Assembly: GCF_030824435.1 (NCBI RefSeq)
Contig: NZ_JAVBXS010000091.1
Span: 1 to 59,533 of the forward strand
Length of the DNA: 59,533 nucleotides
Reading direction: 5' to 3'
Source of the DNA: Rheinheimera sp.
GTDB taxonomy: Bacteria; Pseudomonadota; Gammaproteobacteria; Enterobacterales; Alteromonadaceae
Shown here: in pieces, positions 19,348 through 28,320 of the stretch
Position numbering within the stretch: position 1 is the first letter of the stretch
How the letters are laid out: every line of letters begins with the position of its first letter
Translations under genes and position numbers: made by a program
Notes under the pieces: model-generated
Database searches by the model: none
What the model saw: the letters and a program-made list of their open reading frames with translations, nothing else
Told to the model about the DNA's origin: nothing

Positions 19348-19992
19348 ATGAAAGCGCGTCGCCCTGCAGCAAATGCTCCTACCCACAATGGCCCGGGTTT
19401 TGTCCGTATTATCAGCGGCCAATGGCGTGGCCGGCGTTTACCTGTGCTCAATGCCGAAGGGTTAAGGCCCACCACAGACAGAGTCAAAGAAACTTTGTTT
19501 AACTGGCTGATGCAGGACACCGCGGGCCGCACTGTGCTGGATTGTTTTAGTGGCAGCGGCAGTCTGGCGCTGGAAGCTTTGTCACGCCATGCCAGCTTTG
19601 CCACTATGCTGGAACTGGATAAAACAGCGGTGCGGCAACTGCAACAACATCTGCAAACACTTAAATGCAACAATGCCGAAGTGATAGCAGGCAGCTGCTT
19701 GTTGTATCTGCAGCAACAGCCTAAAAGGCAATATGATTTAGTATTTTTAGACCCGCCGTTCCGGCAAAACTTATTGTTGCCTTGCGCCAGCTTGCTGGAA
19801 CAACAACAATGGTTAAGCGACGATGCGCTGATTTACGTTGAATGTGAAAAAGAACTGCTTGTATCTCAATTGCCTGCCAACTGGAGTTTATATAAAGAAA
19901 GTGTGGCGGGTCAGCTTGCTTACCGGCTTTATCAGCGTCAGCTGCCGGAGCCGGCAGCTCTGACTTCAGCCGCAGCTCAAGCCACCAGTTAG
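19348..19992 (+). CDS. rsmD: 16S rRNA (guanine(966)-N2)-methyltransferase RsmD
   Basis: The 214-residue methyltransferase has RIISGQWRGRRLPV, GLRPTTDRVKETLFNWL, the SAM-binding DCFSGSGSLALEALSR, and catalytic DPPF. It modifies G966 of 16S rRNA. The start at 19348 is the point where similarity to the family begins; longer in-frame upstream reading lacks family features. It is divergent from ftsY, as in E. coli. Confidence 0.93.
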   Translation: MKARRPAANAPTHNGPGFVRIISGQWRGRRLPVLNAEGLRPTTDRVKETLFNWLMQDTAGRTVLDCFSGSGSLALEALSRHASFATMLELDKTAVRQLQQHLQTLKCNNAEVIAGSCLLYLQQQPKRQYDLVFLDPPFRQNLLLPCASLLEQQQWLSDDALIYVECEKELLVSQLPANWSLYKESVAGQLAYRLYQRQLPEPAALTSAAAQATS

Positions 19993-20042
19993 CGAGGGAA
20001 ACCTCAAGCACAACAATGTGGTGCAGAGCTTCTGCAACAATA

Positions 20043-20077
20043 ACAAAAAGCCCGGACTTTTCAGCCGGGCTTTTTGT
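20043..20077. terminator. bidirectional terminator
   Basis: A 13-bp perfect stem (ACAAAAAGCCCGG / CCGGGCTTTTTGT) with a 9-base loop between rsmD and the convergent PEP-CTERM-like gene. Confidence 0.88.
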
Positions 20078-20125
20078 AAGCAACAACACACTGAATTCCG
20101 GATCAGACCGGAACTCAGCTGCCGA

Positions 20126-20755
20126 TTAAGCTTTGTTTGCTTTTCTGCGGCGCAGCATCAGGCCAGCAAAAGCCAGACCAAATAAACCAAACATACCAGG
20201 TTCAGCCACATCAATTGAGGTACAAGGAACACCCGGAGTTGGCACACAAGCCAAATCACCACCGTTTACAGTTAAGGTTGATTTACCTAAAGTCACTAAC
20301 CAGCCAGCATTGTTCTGATCGATATTCATCCGGACTTTTAAACCAGCGTTCACCTGGCTTTGCGCCCAGCTAAATGCACCTAAATCAAAGTCAGTGAAGG
20401 CCCAAATGCCATCACCGCCAGCCAGGTTACCCAGACTCAACCATGAAGAACCATCAAAAACTGAAATGGCATCCAGCTCACCTTGGGCAAAATCCACGTC
20501 AAACGCAGAAATACTCAGTTTGATACTGCTGAACACGCCAGCCAGTGGGTTGTGGATCCATTCCCAGTCCTGGTTCTGGTCACGCCAAAAAGTCGGTTGG
20601 CTATATTTATTCGCATCAGAGTCAACAAAATATTCAGTTGCGCTGTTGTTGCTGTATTCCTGCACATCAGTAATAGGCGCAGCAAAAGCAGCAGAAGACA
20701 TTAAAGTGACAGCAGCTGCAAAACCAGCAAACAATTTCCCAAAGTTATACGTCAT
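20126..20755 (-). CDS. secreted protein with PEP-CTERM-like sorting signal
   Basis: The 209-residue protein has a signal peptide (cleavage probably after AAFA) and an Asp/Trp/Ser-rich beta-type body. Its C-terminal tripartite tail is AEP, then the hydrophobic helix MFGLFGLAFAGLML, then basic RRRKANK. That is the layout of exosortase substrates, with AEP in place of the usual PEP. Two Cys flank a Pro-rich loop (CVPTPGVPC). Such proteins are often matrix or cell-surface components. No exosortase gene is in this window. The start at 20755 is supported by GGAG. The body matches no family recognised here. Confidence 0.72.
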   Translation of the reverse strand: MTYNFGKLFAGFAAAVTLMSSAAFAAPITDVQEYSNNSATEYFVDSDANKYSQPTFWRDQNQDWEWIHNPLAGVFSSIKLSISAFDVDFAQGELDAISVFDGSSWLSLGNLAGGDGIWAFTDFDLGAFSWAQSQVNAGLKVRMNIDQNNAGWLVTLGKSTLTVNGGDLACVPTPGVPCTSIDVAEPGMFGLFGLAFAGLMLRRRKANKA

Positions 20756-21246
20756 GTTGAAGTTCTCCAGAACTCTTTGAATTACACCAAGCAATGCCAG
20801 CAGCGCTGACCGGATCGCAGGTATTGCAGCTTTGCTCTGATTTTCCAGATGCACCTTAGCCTCAAATCACCTTACGCTGCAGTGGATTAGCAAAAATAAG
20901 GCCAACAATTTACAAAAATAAACCATTGATTTAAAAGGAAATAAAACAAGAATAAAAGAAACTAAACAACTCATGTAAAACATATTGACACGAAAAAGTT
21001 ACAAAAAGGTACAGGTTGTTTAATTCTTAAACCGCTGATTGACGAAGATAAATTTTTTGCAGCAAAACACCGGCAGCTGCTGCTGCTGACAGTGTTTTAT
21101 GACGGGGTAAAACAAATGATGGCTCGGCACTAAAACGCGGCTCAAAACAACATAGTGTGGGACATCAAAAATTGGGGCTACAAAAGCAAGCGCAACTGCA
21201 GCTTGTGCCATGCTGCGGCGCATACAGCAGAACGGGCTGCGCTGTA
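20756..21246. other. intergenic region without a recognisable gene
   Basis: This AT-rich stretch lies upstream of the PEP-CTERM-like gene and downstream of the DUF416 gene. It contains runs such as AAAATAAACC and a TTGACA at about 20983 without a good -10. Short open frames on both strands look random. A promoter for the minus-strand secreted protein is expected near 20800-20950 but could not be fixed. Confidence 0.4.
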
Positions 21247-21864
21247 TCAGCTGTGTGGTACTGTCAGCTCCATGCCCAGGTTAGTCACACCCTGCTCAAC
21301 CACCCAGCCTCTGAGCTGCTGTATTTCGGCACGGCCAAACTCGTTAATTTCACTACAGATATCAATCAGTTCGGCCAGACAGTCCATTTCGTAGCACATC
21401 AGCTCGTGCTCACGCACCACCTTTTTCAGCTCAGCTTCAGTGGTAATGTCCAAATCAGCGGACTCATGTTCAATCAGCCTTGCCACAGAGGCCTGCGATA
21501 TTTTGGCCACATTAATAAATTCGGTGCTGTCCTGCTGGGTAATGCCATTGAGCATGGTATCCAGCGCTGTGATGGCATCCAGCGCAGGATATACACCAAA
21601 AATATCAAAATGGCTGACCTCAGGAGTCACCAGTTCCAGTTCTTCCTGTAGCCGGTCAAAGTTAATTTTGGCGCGTTTGACCTGCAGCCATTCCCAGACT
21701 AAGTCCAGTACATGACGTGGCAAAGCGGCATCACCAAAAGCACTAACTTCCGCAAACAGCTGGTAACTGGGGATCATCCGTTCAAGCAAAGTGGCCGCCA
21801 CTGCGGCTTGCTGATAAAAGCTTAAATCACGCATGCGCTGGAAATTATTGGCTTTTATATTCAT
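21247..21864 (-). CDS. DUF416 (YjaG-like) protein
   Basis: The 205-residue cytoplasmic, mostly helical protein matches the DUF416/YjaG family in length and pattern (ERMIPSYQLFAE, VWEWL, GVYPALDAITALD, AEIQQLRGWVVEQGVTNLG). Its biochemical function is unknown. It is transcribed alone or after the glutamine-rich gene on the same strand, about 96 bases downstream of it. Confidence 0.8.
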   Translation of the reverse strand: MNIKANNFQRMRDLSFYQQAAVAATLLERMIPSYQLFAEVSAFGDAALPRHVLDLVWEWLQVKRAKINFDRLQEELELVTPEVSHFDIFGVYPALDAITALDTMLNGITQQDSTEFINVAKISQASVARLIEHESADLDITTEAELKKVVREHELMCYEMDCLAELIDICSEINEFGRAEIQQLRGWVVEQGVTNLGMELTVPHS

Positions 21865-21960
21865 GCAATTCTCTTATCTGACAAGCAGTTGCCATTGTGG
21901 CAACCTGAAAGGCCGCTATGATACACAAGGCTTGGCGGCAGAACCAGCATCACTGCCGGT

Positions 21961-23493
21961 TCAACCCGAAGTTGCATTCAGCTGACGCTGGGCATACTCA
22001 AACTTCAGCCGGTATTCGGTCAGCTGTTGCTCCAGTGTCTGTTGTTGTTGCTGGCTGTCGAGTTCCAGCTGCTGTAATTGCTGACGCAACACCCTGATGG
22101 TTTCCCTGGACTGATCGCCTTCATTTTGTTGCCGTTCTTCCAATGCCTGTTGCCGGCTTTGCGCCCGGAACAACTGACTTTCCAGTTTGTGCTGGATAGC
22201 CGACCATTCCTGCTCTTTTTGCTGCAGAGCGTCAAGCTGCTGCTGCGTTTGCGCCAGCGCATCGCTCACCGATTGCAGTTCTGCAGAACCCGACTGCTGG
22301 CGTTGTTGTTGTTCGGCAAGAGCGCTGCTGAGCTGCTGTTTTTCCTGTTCCAGCTGCTCAAACTGCTGCAAACGTATCTTCAGCTCCTGCTGTAATTGTT
22401 GGTCAATTACAGTGATTTGATTCAGCTGCACTGCCATCGCATTCACTTGTTGCTGATATTGATCCAACTGCTGTTGCAATTGTTGTTGTTGCTGCTGATA
22501 TTCGGCAGCCTGTTGTGCCAGTGCCTGAGCCAGAGTTTCTTCGGAGGTTTGCTGCTGCGCGGCCCACAAAGCACTGCTTTGTTGTTGCTGTTGATCCAAC
22601 TGTTGTTGCAACGTCAGCTGCTGTTGTGTTGCCTGTTGCAACTGTTGCTGAGTTGCCAGCAGTTCTGCTTTGCTCTGCTGCAGTTGTTGCTGCAGATCAG
22701 TGACAGCGCCTTGCTGTTGTTGCTGGCTTTGTTGTAATGCGGCCTGACTTTGTGCCAGTTGCTGTTGCAACGCATTCTGCAGCTGCTGCGCTTCACCAGC
22801 CGCCTGCTGACTTTGTGCCAGTTCAGCTTTAAGCTGGTTATATTGTTGCTGCTGTTTTTCCAGTTGTTGTTGCCACTGACCCGTCACACTGGCTTGCTGC
22901 AACTGGGCATCCTGCAACTCGGTGCGCAGCTGTTGCAATTGCAACTGCATGGCATCCCGCTCAGAAGTCACCTGATGTAACGCAGTTTCAAGCAACTGAT
23001 GACCGGATTCACCTGCTTGTTGCTGCTGCTTCTCCAGCTCCAGCACCCGGTATTTTTCCGATTTATAATCGTCCTGGCTTTGTTTCAGCTGCACAGCTAA
23101 ACGTTGCATCGCAGCAAGCGCTTCTTCTTTTTCTTCCTGAAACTGCCGTAATTGTTGTTGCAGCTGTTGTTGTGTCTGTTGTTGTTGTTTTTCAGCGGCG
23201 GCTAACTGCTGCTTCAGCGCGGCACAATCTGCTTCTAACTGCTGTTGCTGTGCGGTGGCACCATCGGCGGCATTCAGCTGCGAGTTTAATTGTTGCTGTT
23301 GTTGTTCAAGTTTTTGCTGCCACTGCTGTTCAACCTGCAGGCGTACCGACTGTGTCAGTTGCTCCAGCAGCTGTTGTTGTTGACTCAATAACTGACCTGA
23401 AAAATCCACCAAAGCGGTTTCAAGTTGTTGTTGTGCGGTTTGGACCAGAGTCTGTTCAGGGTGCTCTGTGTTATTTTTGACGACGGCTTGCAT
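21961..23493 (-). CDS. glutamine-rich coiled-coil protein of unknown function
   Basis: The 510-residue product is dominated by Gln (roughly a third or more of residues, in runs of 2-5) with heptad-spaced Leu, predicting one long coiled coil with no globular domain. There is no signal peptide or membrane segment, so it should be cytoplasmic; only one Cys is visible. The first 40 residues are less repetitive. It starts 3 bases after the marC stop, so it probably shares a transcript with marC. It is not a known SMC, Tar or prefoldin family by motif. The open frames on the opposite strand (Leu-rich) are antisense shadows of the CAG/CAA repeats. Confidence 0.75.
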   Translation of the reverse strand: MQAVVKNNTEHPEQTLVQTAQQQLETALVDFSGQLLSQQQQLLEQLTQSVRLQVEQQWQQKLEQQQQQLNSQLNAADGATAQQQQLEADCAALKQQLAAAEKQQQQTQQQLQQQLRQFQEEKEEALAAMQRLAVQLKQSQDDYKSEKYRVLELEKQQQQAGESGHQLLETALHQVTSERDAMQLQLQQLRTELQDAQLQQASVTGQWQQQLEKQQQQYNQLKAELAQSQQAAGEAQQLQNALQQQLAQSQAALQQSQQQQQGAVTDLQQQLQQSKAELLATQQQLQQATQQQLTLQQQLDQQQQQSSALWAAQQQTSEETLAQALAQQAAEYQQQQQQLQQQLDQYQQQVNAMAVQLNQITVIDQQLQQELKIRLQQFEQLEQEKQQLSSALAEQQQRQQSGSAELQSVSDALAQTQQQLDALQQKEQEWSAIQHKLESQLFRAQSRQQALEERQQNEGDQSRETIRVLRQQLQQLELDSQQQQQTLEQQLTEYRLKFEYAQRQLNATSG

Positions 23494-23496
23494 CTG

Positions 23497-24093
23497 TTAA
23501 TCCCATTTAAAATAATGGCTGATGCCATTTAACAACATTTGTACTGCAATTATCACTAAAATCATACCCATTAATCTTTCCATCGCGGTCAGACCACGTT
23601 CGCCAAGCACTCTGTGCAGCAAAGGCGCAAATAATAAAATGGCAGAACTGAGCAGCCAGGCGCCTACTAACGCCAGAGTCCAGTCCATCATCTGCCCTGG
23701 TTGTTGATTCGCCAGCAGAATTAACGCCGCCAGAATAGAAGGTCCGGCAATCATAGGCACAGCCAGCGGAAATAAAAACGGCTCTTCACCTTCTTTTAAA
23801 CCAGCCAGACCACCCGGTGGCGGAAAAATCATCCGGATGGCAATTAAAAACAGAATAATACCGCCGGCAATACTGACCGCTTCTTCTTTGACACCAAGCA
23901 GTGCCAAAAAGCTCTGGCCACCGTATAAAAACAATAACAAAATAATCAACGACAAAATAAGTTCACGAATCAAGACAATACGGCGGCGCTCTGGCTTTAA
24001 ATCTTTTAGAATAGCCACCACAACCGGCAGGTTCCCCAGTGGATCCATAATCAAAAATAACGTCAGCATTGCACTCCACAGATCAACTGCCAT
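23497..24093 (-). CDS. MarC/YhgN-family integral membrane protein
   Basis: The 198-residue protein has six predicted transmembrane helices and MarC-family motifs: LFLIMDPLGNLPV at the N-terminus, PLAVPMIAGPSIL in the middle, and ERLMGMILVIIAVQMLLNGI at the end. The family's function is unresolved; it was once wrongly linked to antibiotic resistance. AGGAG precedes the start. The glutamine-rich gene follows immediately. Confidence 0.9.
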   Translation of the reverse strand: MAVDLWSAMLTLFLIMDPLGNLPVVVAILKDLKPERRRIVLIRELILSLIILLLFLYGGQSFLALLGVKEEAVSIAGGIILFLIAIRMIFPPPGGLAGLKEGEEPFLFPLAVPMIAGPSILAALILLANQQPGQMMDWTLALVGAWLLSSAILLFAPLLHRVLGERGLTAMERLMGMILVIIAVQMLLNGISHYFKWD

Positions 24094-24210
24094 GCTGTTA
24101 CTCCTGTGCGGTTTTTTTTGTCTGAAGTCAGTGTAATATGAGTTCAGATTTCAAGCGAATCAATTTGTTGCAGCAACTTTGCTGTAAAATCCATCAGCAA
24201 AGGAGCAGAT

Positions 24211-24600
24211 ATGATGACCATCACCACACCGGCTTTGTTGTTTCCAGCCATTTCGTTGTTATTGCTGGCTTACACCAACAGGTTTTTGGTGTTGGCCCAG
24301 CTGATCCGCCAGCTGAATGACAGAGAAGGTGATCAGGTGCGGGATCTGGCCAAACGCCAGATTGAAAATCTGCGCCAGCGGATTGTGCTGATCCGCTCTA
24401 TGCAACGTTGGGGCGTGATTAGTTTTTTACTTTGTACCTTGTCGATGTTCAGTTTATTTTTAAACTGGACTTTAGCCGGCCAATGGTGTTTTGGCGCAAG
24501 CCTGGTTTGCCTGCTGTTAAGTCTGTTGATTTCGTTATATGAAATTCAGATTTCCTGTCACGCTATTAATATTGAACTTGAATCACTGGAAAATCGCTGA
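24211..24600 (+). CDS. DUF2721 membrane protein
   Basis: The 129-residue protein has three hydrophobic segments (about residues 8-30, 66-84 and 90-110) separated by a basic helical stretch (LAKRQIENLRQRIVLIRSMQRW). It matches the DUF2721 pattern PALLFPAISLLLLAYTNRFL. Its function is unknown. GGAG lies 5 bases before the ATG. It is monocistronic and divergent from marC. Confidence 0.8.
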   Translation: MMTITTPALLFPAISLLLLAYTNRFLVLAQLIRQLNDREGDQVRDLAKRQIENLRQRIVLIRSMQRWGVISFLLCTLSMFSLFLNWTLAGQWCFGASLVCLLLSLLISLYEIQISCHAINIELESLENR

Positions 24601-24683
24601 AAACCATTTTTCTGCGGTGCAACAGCTGCCAATACTTTAATTGTCAGCCATAGTTAACAGTAACTTTGTATTGAGCTGAGCCT

Positions 24684-26231
24684 ATGAGCAACCAAGACTT
24701 TTTATTCAGTCAGGACACTGCCGTCAGTTGGGCAACTGAACCGGACAAATCCCAGGTCACCCAAAAACCCTGGAAGGTACTGATAGTCGACGACGATGAA
24801 AGCATTCACCAAATCACCAGTCTGGTTTTGCGCGGCTTTCAGTTTGAACACCGCAATGTCGATTTGATCCATGTTTACAGCGCCCGTGAAGCCAAATCTG
24901 TGCTGGAAAACAATCCGGATATCGCGGTTGCCATTATTGATGTGGTGATGGAAACCAACCACGCGGGTCTGGATTTAATCAAAACTATCAGAGCCGAACT
25001 GAAGCAACATCAAATCCGCTTGATTTTGCGCACCGGTCAACCCGGCGAAGCACCGGAAGAAAGTGTGATCCGCGATTACGACATTAACGATTACAAAAAC
25101 AAAACCGAAGTGACGGCCATCAAACTAAAAACGCTGTTGTATTCGTCGTTACGCTCTTACCGTGATATCTGCATTATCGACGACAACAAAAAAGGCCTGG
25201 AAAAAATTATTGCTTCCACTGTCAGTTTTCTCGAATGTGAAAGCCTGACTGAATTTGCTTCCAATATTCTGGCGCAGGCCGCCCATTTGTTAGGCCTTGA
25301 TCATCAACAAATTTATTGTTGTGCCGCCACAGGTGACCCACGTCAGCAACAACTGCAACTGGAAGTTATTGCCGCGACCGGTCAGGAAACCACACCGGAT
25401 CACCAACTACCGGACAATGTGGTGGACCGGCTAAGAAAAGTACATCAGCTGAAACACACTTTTCATGGCGACGATTATTTTGTTGGTTATTTCACCACCA
25501 GTCGTGGCTTGGAAAACCTGTTGTATGTCAGTAAAGACAGTAAGTTTGACCAGGTTGACCATCATCTGCTGAGTTATTTTGCCAGCAATATTGCCGTGGC
25601 TTATGAAAATATCCGGCTGCGCGAACTGATTAAAGAAAGCCAACGTGAATTGTCTTATATCCTCGGTGAAGCTGTGGAACGCCGCTCCAAAGAAACCGGT
25701 AGCCACGTTAAAAGAGTGGCCAATTTCAGTTTCCTGCTGGCACAAAAATACGGTTTATCCAACTATGACGCGGAAAAAATTAAACTGGCGTCACCGCTGC
25801 ACGATGTCGGCAAAATTGCTATTCCGGATCATATTCTGAATAAACCAGGTAAACACGACGCGGCAGAATGGGACATCATGCGTCAGCACGCTGAAATTGG
25901 TTATCAGATTTTGCAAAAGTCCCAAAATGAAATTCTGCAGCAAGGCGCCATTATTGCGTATGAACATCATGAACGTTGGGATGGCAAAGGCTATCCACGG
26001 GGTTTAACAGGCGAAGAAATTGATATTGCCGGCCGTATCACGGCACTGGCCGACGTGTTTGACGCCCTTGCCAGCGAACGTTGTTACAAAGAAGCCTGGC
26101 CTATGCCAAAGGTGTTGCAGTATCTGGCTGAGGAAAAAGGTAAACAATTTGACCCTGTGCTGGTGGATATTCTGCTCAGTCATCTGGACGAGTTTATTGC
26201 CATCCGCGACGCTTACCCTGATTTGCAATAA
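24684..26231 (+). CDS. response regulator with DUF3369 and HD-GYP phosphodiesterase domains
   Basis: The 515-residue protein has a receiver domain (about residues 30-160; VDDDES, phospho-Asp in IIDVVME), a DUF3369 middle domain (about 170-320), and a C-terminal HD-GYP domain. The HD-GYP active site appears intact: HDVGKIAIPDHIL, then H in MRQHAEIG, HHERWDGKGYP and DVFDAL. It should hydrolyse cyclic-di-GMP in response to phosphorylation by an unlinked kinase. A strong terminator follows. Confidence 0.92.
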   Translation: MSNQDFLFSQDTAVSWATEPDKSQVTQKPWKVLIVDDDESIHQITSLVLRGFQFEHRNVDLIHVYSAREAKSVLENNPDIAVAIIDVVMETNHAGLDLIKTIRAELKQHQIRLILRTGQPGEAPEESVIRDYDINDYKNKTEVTAIKLKTLLYSSLRSYRDICIIDDNKKGLEKIIASTVSFLECESLTEFASNILAQAAHLLGLDHQQIYCCAATGDPRQQQLQLEVIAATGQETTPDHQLPDNVVDRLRKVHQLKHTFHGDDYFVGYFTTSRGLENLLYVSKDSKFDQVDHHLLSYFASNIAVAYENIRLRELIKESQRELSYILGEAVERRSKETGSHVKRVANFSFLLAQKYGLSNYDAEKIKLASPLHDVGKIAIPDHILNKPGKHDAAEWDIMRQHAEIGYQILQKSQNEILQQGAIIAYEHHERWDGKGYPRGLTGEEIDIAGRITALADVFDALASERCYKEAWPMPKVLQYLAEEKGKQFDPVLVDILLSHLDEFIAIRDAYPDLQ

Positions 26232-26270
26232 GGGCTGATGGCAGCCTTCACCACAAATAACAACTGCTGC

Positions 26271-26298
26271 AAAAGGCCTGTGTAAACACAGGCCTTTT
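26271..26298. terminator. bidirectional terminator
   Basis: A 13-bp stem (AAAAGGCCTGTGT / ACACAGGCCTTTT) with a minimal loop and a T-run, between the HD-GYP gene and the convergent DUF3833 gene. Confidence 0.88.
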
Positions 26299-26308
26299 TT
26301 ATACAACA

Positions 26309-26902
26309 TTATCCTTGTGGCGCCAGCGGCACTGTACGTTCCGTCTGATGATAACGACGAATAAAAGCGGCGCAATCTGCTGTTTTGTCGAGCTGGCGAA
26401 TCGCCAGGGTAAGCTCCCCTACTGTCAGGCCAAATTTATGTAAGGTGGATCTGTTGATCAACTGGTGAGGGCTTACCAGATACAGCCAGTCTTTGACAGT
26501 CACATCAATAAAGTCGCCGTCCTGCGGTATCCGCAGCACATATTGCCAATACAAAGTATTGCCTGCGAGCTGACCCGTGGCCTGCCCCACCACATCTTCA
26601 GCAGTACCGGATATTTCGCCTTTTTCATTCTGCCGCAGTTGCCAGTGCCTTTTGTCGATACGGCCATCACTAAAACTAAAAATCTCAAATAAATCGCCTT
26701 TTTCGCCTTGCCACTGACCACAAAGTTCAGCGGTAAAATGCAGACTCTGCTTGCCACGCCAGTCGTGCATCACCCCAAAAGCTTCGCTGGAACCAACAAA
26801 AAATTCTGACAACCTCAGCTGTGGTTGTATAGCCTGATAGTCCTGCACCGACTGGCTGCAACCAAACAAGGCCAACATACTTAACCATAAAGTTCTGCGC
26901 AT
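26309..26902 (-). CDS. DUF3833 lipoprotein
   Basis: The 197-residue protein starts with a lipoprotein signal whose lipobox is LALFGC (Cys about residue 15). The body matches DUF3833 (LSEFFVGSSEAFGVMHDWRGK, DGRIDKRHWQL, WQYVLRIPQDGDFIDVTVKDWLYL). Its function is unknown; relatives are encoded near chalcone-isomerase-like or cyclopropane-fatty-acid genes, none of which are here. The start at 26902 was chosen because it begins the lipoprotein signal. Confidence 0.82.
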   Translation of the reverse strand: MRRTLWLSMLALFGCSQSVQDYQAIQPQLRLSEFFVGSSEAFGVMHDWRGKQSLHFTAELCGQWQGEKGDLFEIFSFSDGRIDKRHWQLRQNEKGEISGTAEDVVGQATGQLAGNTLYWQYVLRIPQDGDFIDVTVKDWLYLVSPHQLINRSTLHKFGLTVGELTLAIRQLDKTADCAAFIRRYHQTERTVPLAPQG

Positions 26903-27128
26903 CTGTGAAATTCCGCCATAACTGCAATGACAACAGATACGGCTGCACAAGACTTTCGGATTGGTGCATAAAAAAACAGTCAAAGATGAAAAAACTGGCA
27001 ATAAAATTATGAATAAATTCAATGAACTGAATTAGTATTAAAAAAATTTGCAGTTTTTTCGCCAAATGGCCAACTAAATTCCGTCAGGCCACGACCAATG
27101 CTCATCAGAACCTGAGAATAAAAACAAA

Positions 27129-27692
27129 GTGTTTAAACGCAGTGATGAATCCTTAATCAACAAAGCGCTGAATGGCGACGAACGCGCCTGGCAGCAGCTG
27201 ATCAGCCGTTATCAGTCGGTGCTGTATTATTACGGCCTGCGACTGATGGGCAACCCGGACGATGCCCGTGATCTGCTGCAGGACGTTTGTATGGTGTTGT
27301 GCCGCAATCTGGCGCAGTTCCGCGGCGACAGCAGCTTTAAAACCTGGCTTTTTGGCATTGCCAATTACCGCGCTATGGATATGCTGCGCAAGCGCAAACC
27401 CAGCCAGGATCTGGATGATATACCGGAACTGTATAACGAGGACGAACAAAGCCATGAGCAGCAGCTGTACGGCAGCCAGACGCAAAAACTGGTGCAGCAG
27501 CAGCTTAGAACCTTAGCGCCGGAACAACGGCTGGTGGTGGAATTACGTTTTTATCAGCAGTTTACTTTTGACGAAATTGCCGAGCAGCTGGCGCTGTCGA
27601 GTAACACCGTCAAATCAAGATTTTACGCAGCATTAGATAAACTGCGTGTGCAGTTGGAGGTAACAGATGTTGGACAATCAGCAAATTTTTGA
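27129..27692 (+). CDS. ECF-family RNA polymerase sigma factor
   Basis: The 187-residue sigma factor has region 2 (WQQLISRYQSVLYYYGLRLMGNPDDARDLLQDV, FKTWLFGIANYRAMDMLRKRK) and region 4 (LAPEQRLVVELRFYQQFTFDEIAEQLALSSNTVKSRFYAALDKLR). The start is a GTG with a weak ribosome site. The gene overlaps the next by 26 bases and is co-translated with it. The membrane protein it is paired with is its probable anti-sigma factor. It is not closely RpoE-like, because the partner lacks the RseA signature. No autoregulatory promoter could be identified upstream. Confidence 0.9.
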   Translation: MFKRSDESLINKALNGDERAWQQLISRYQSVLYYYGLRLMGNPDDARDLLQDVCMVLCRNLAQFRGDSSFKTWLFGIANYRAMDMLRKRKPSQDLDDIPELYNEDEQSHEQQLYGSQTQKLVQQQLRTLAPEQRLVVELRFYQQFTFDEIAEQLALSSNTVKSRFYAALDKLRVQLEVTDVGQSANF

Positions 27693-28320
27693 AGCCTGGC
27701 TCGCGGGCAAAATAACCGCTGCTGAATGTGAGCAACAACTTCGTTCAGATAGCCAGTGGTATGGCCGTTTTCTGGCGGCAAGCAGCATCCAACAAGATGC
27801 CAGAGCGCCGATGTTTGATGCGGTGCCGCAAATAGACACCAGTCAGATGTTCCGCCAGCAATGGGGCCACAAAACCACTAAAACGGCCTGGTGGCCGAGG
27901 TTGAGTGTTGGCATGTCGGCCATGGCACTGATTATCAGTATTTCACCTTTGCAGCTGCAACTGCAGGACGGCGCTTTGGCGTTAAGCTGGAAGCAATATG
28001 ACAGTGCACAGCAACAACAGCAGTTGCAAACCATGCTGGCCAGTTTTCAGCAGGAGCAGCAGCAATATTTGCAGCAACAACTGCAAAACCAGCAGCAACA
28101 ACAAGCCACTCAGCTGGTGATGCTAAAAGACTATCTGTCTGAAAATGAACAAAAAGCGCGGCGTGGCGACATGCTGGAGCTGGTTGAATACCTGAATCAA
28201 CAACGACAAGCCGACTGGCAATACTGGCAGGACAATGCCCAGCCAAGCCAGGCCCGGCTTGATTACAGTAGCAGCAGTTATCTGCCGAACCGAACCATCA
28301 ACGGAGTAAACAAACCATGA
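27667..28320 (+). CDS. putative membrane anti-sigma factor with glutamine-rich periplasmic coiled coil
   Basis: The 217-residue protein has a cytoplasmic N-terminal helical region of about 80 residues, one membrane segment (about residues 82-97, VGMSAMALIISISPLQLQL), and a periplasmic Gln-rich coiled coil (about 115-160) ending in a Ser/Tyr-rich tail. There is no zinc HxxxCxxC anti-sigma motif. Position after an ECF sigma gene with a 26-base overlap, and the topology, suggest an anti-sigma factor; this is inference. TGGAGG precedes the ATG. Its stop overlaps the start of the third gene (ATGA). Confidence 0.65.
   Translation: MLDNQQIFEAWLAGKITAAECEQQLRSDSQWYGRFLAASSIQQDARAPMFDAVPQIDTSQMFRQQWGHKTTKTAWWPRLSVGMSAMALIISISPLQLQLQDGALALSWKQYDSAQQQQQLQTMLASFQQEQQQYLQQQLQNQQQQQATQLVMLKDYLSENEQKARRGDMLELVEYLNQQRQADWQYWQDNAQPSQARLDYSSSSYLPNRTINGVNKP

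Noticed and set aside
20983-21020. Plus-strand promoter starting TTGACA in the gap after the PEP-CTERM-like gene
   Set aside because: There is no acceptable -10 hexamer and no plus-strand gene downstream.
22020-23480. Leu-, Ser- or Val-rich proteins opposite or out of frame with the glutamine-rich gene
   Set aside because: They arise from reading CAG/CAA repeats in other frames; no ribosome sites or conserved features.
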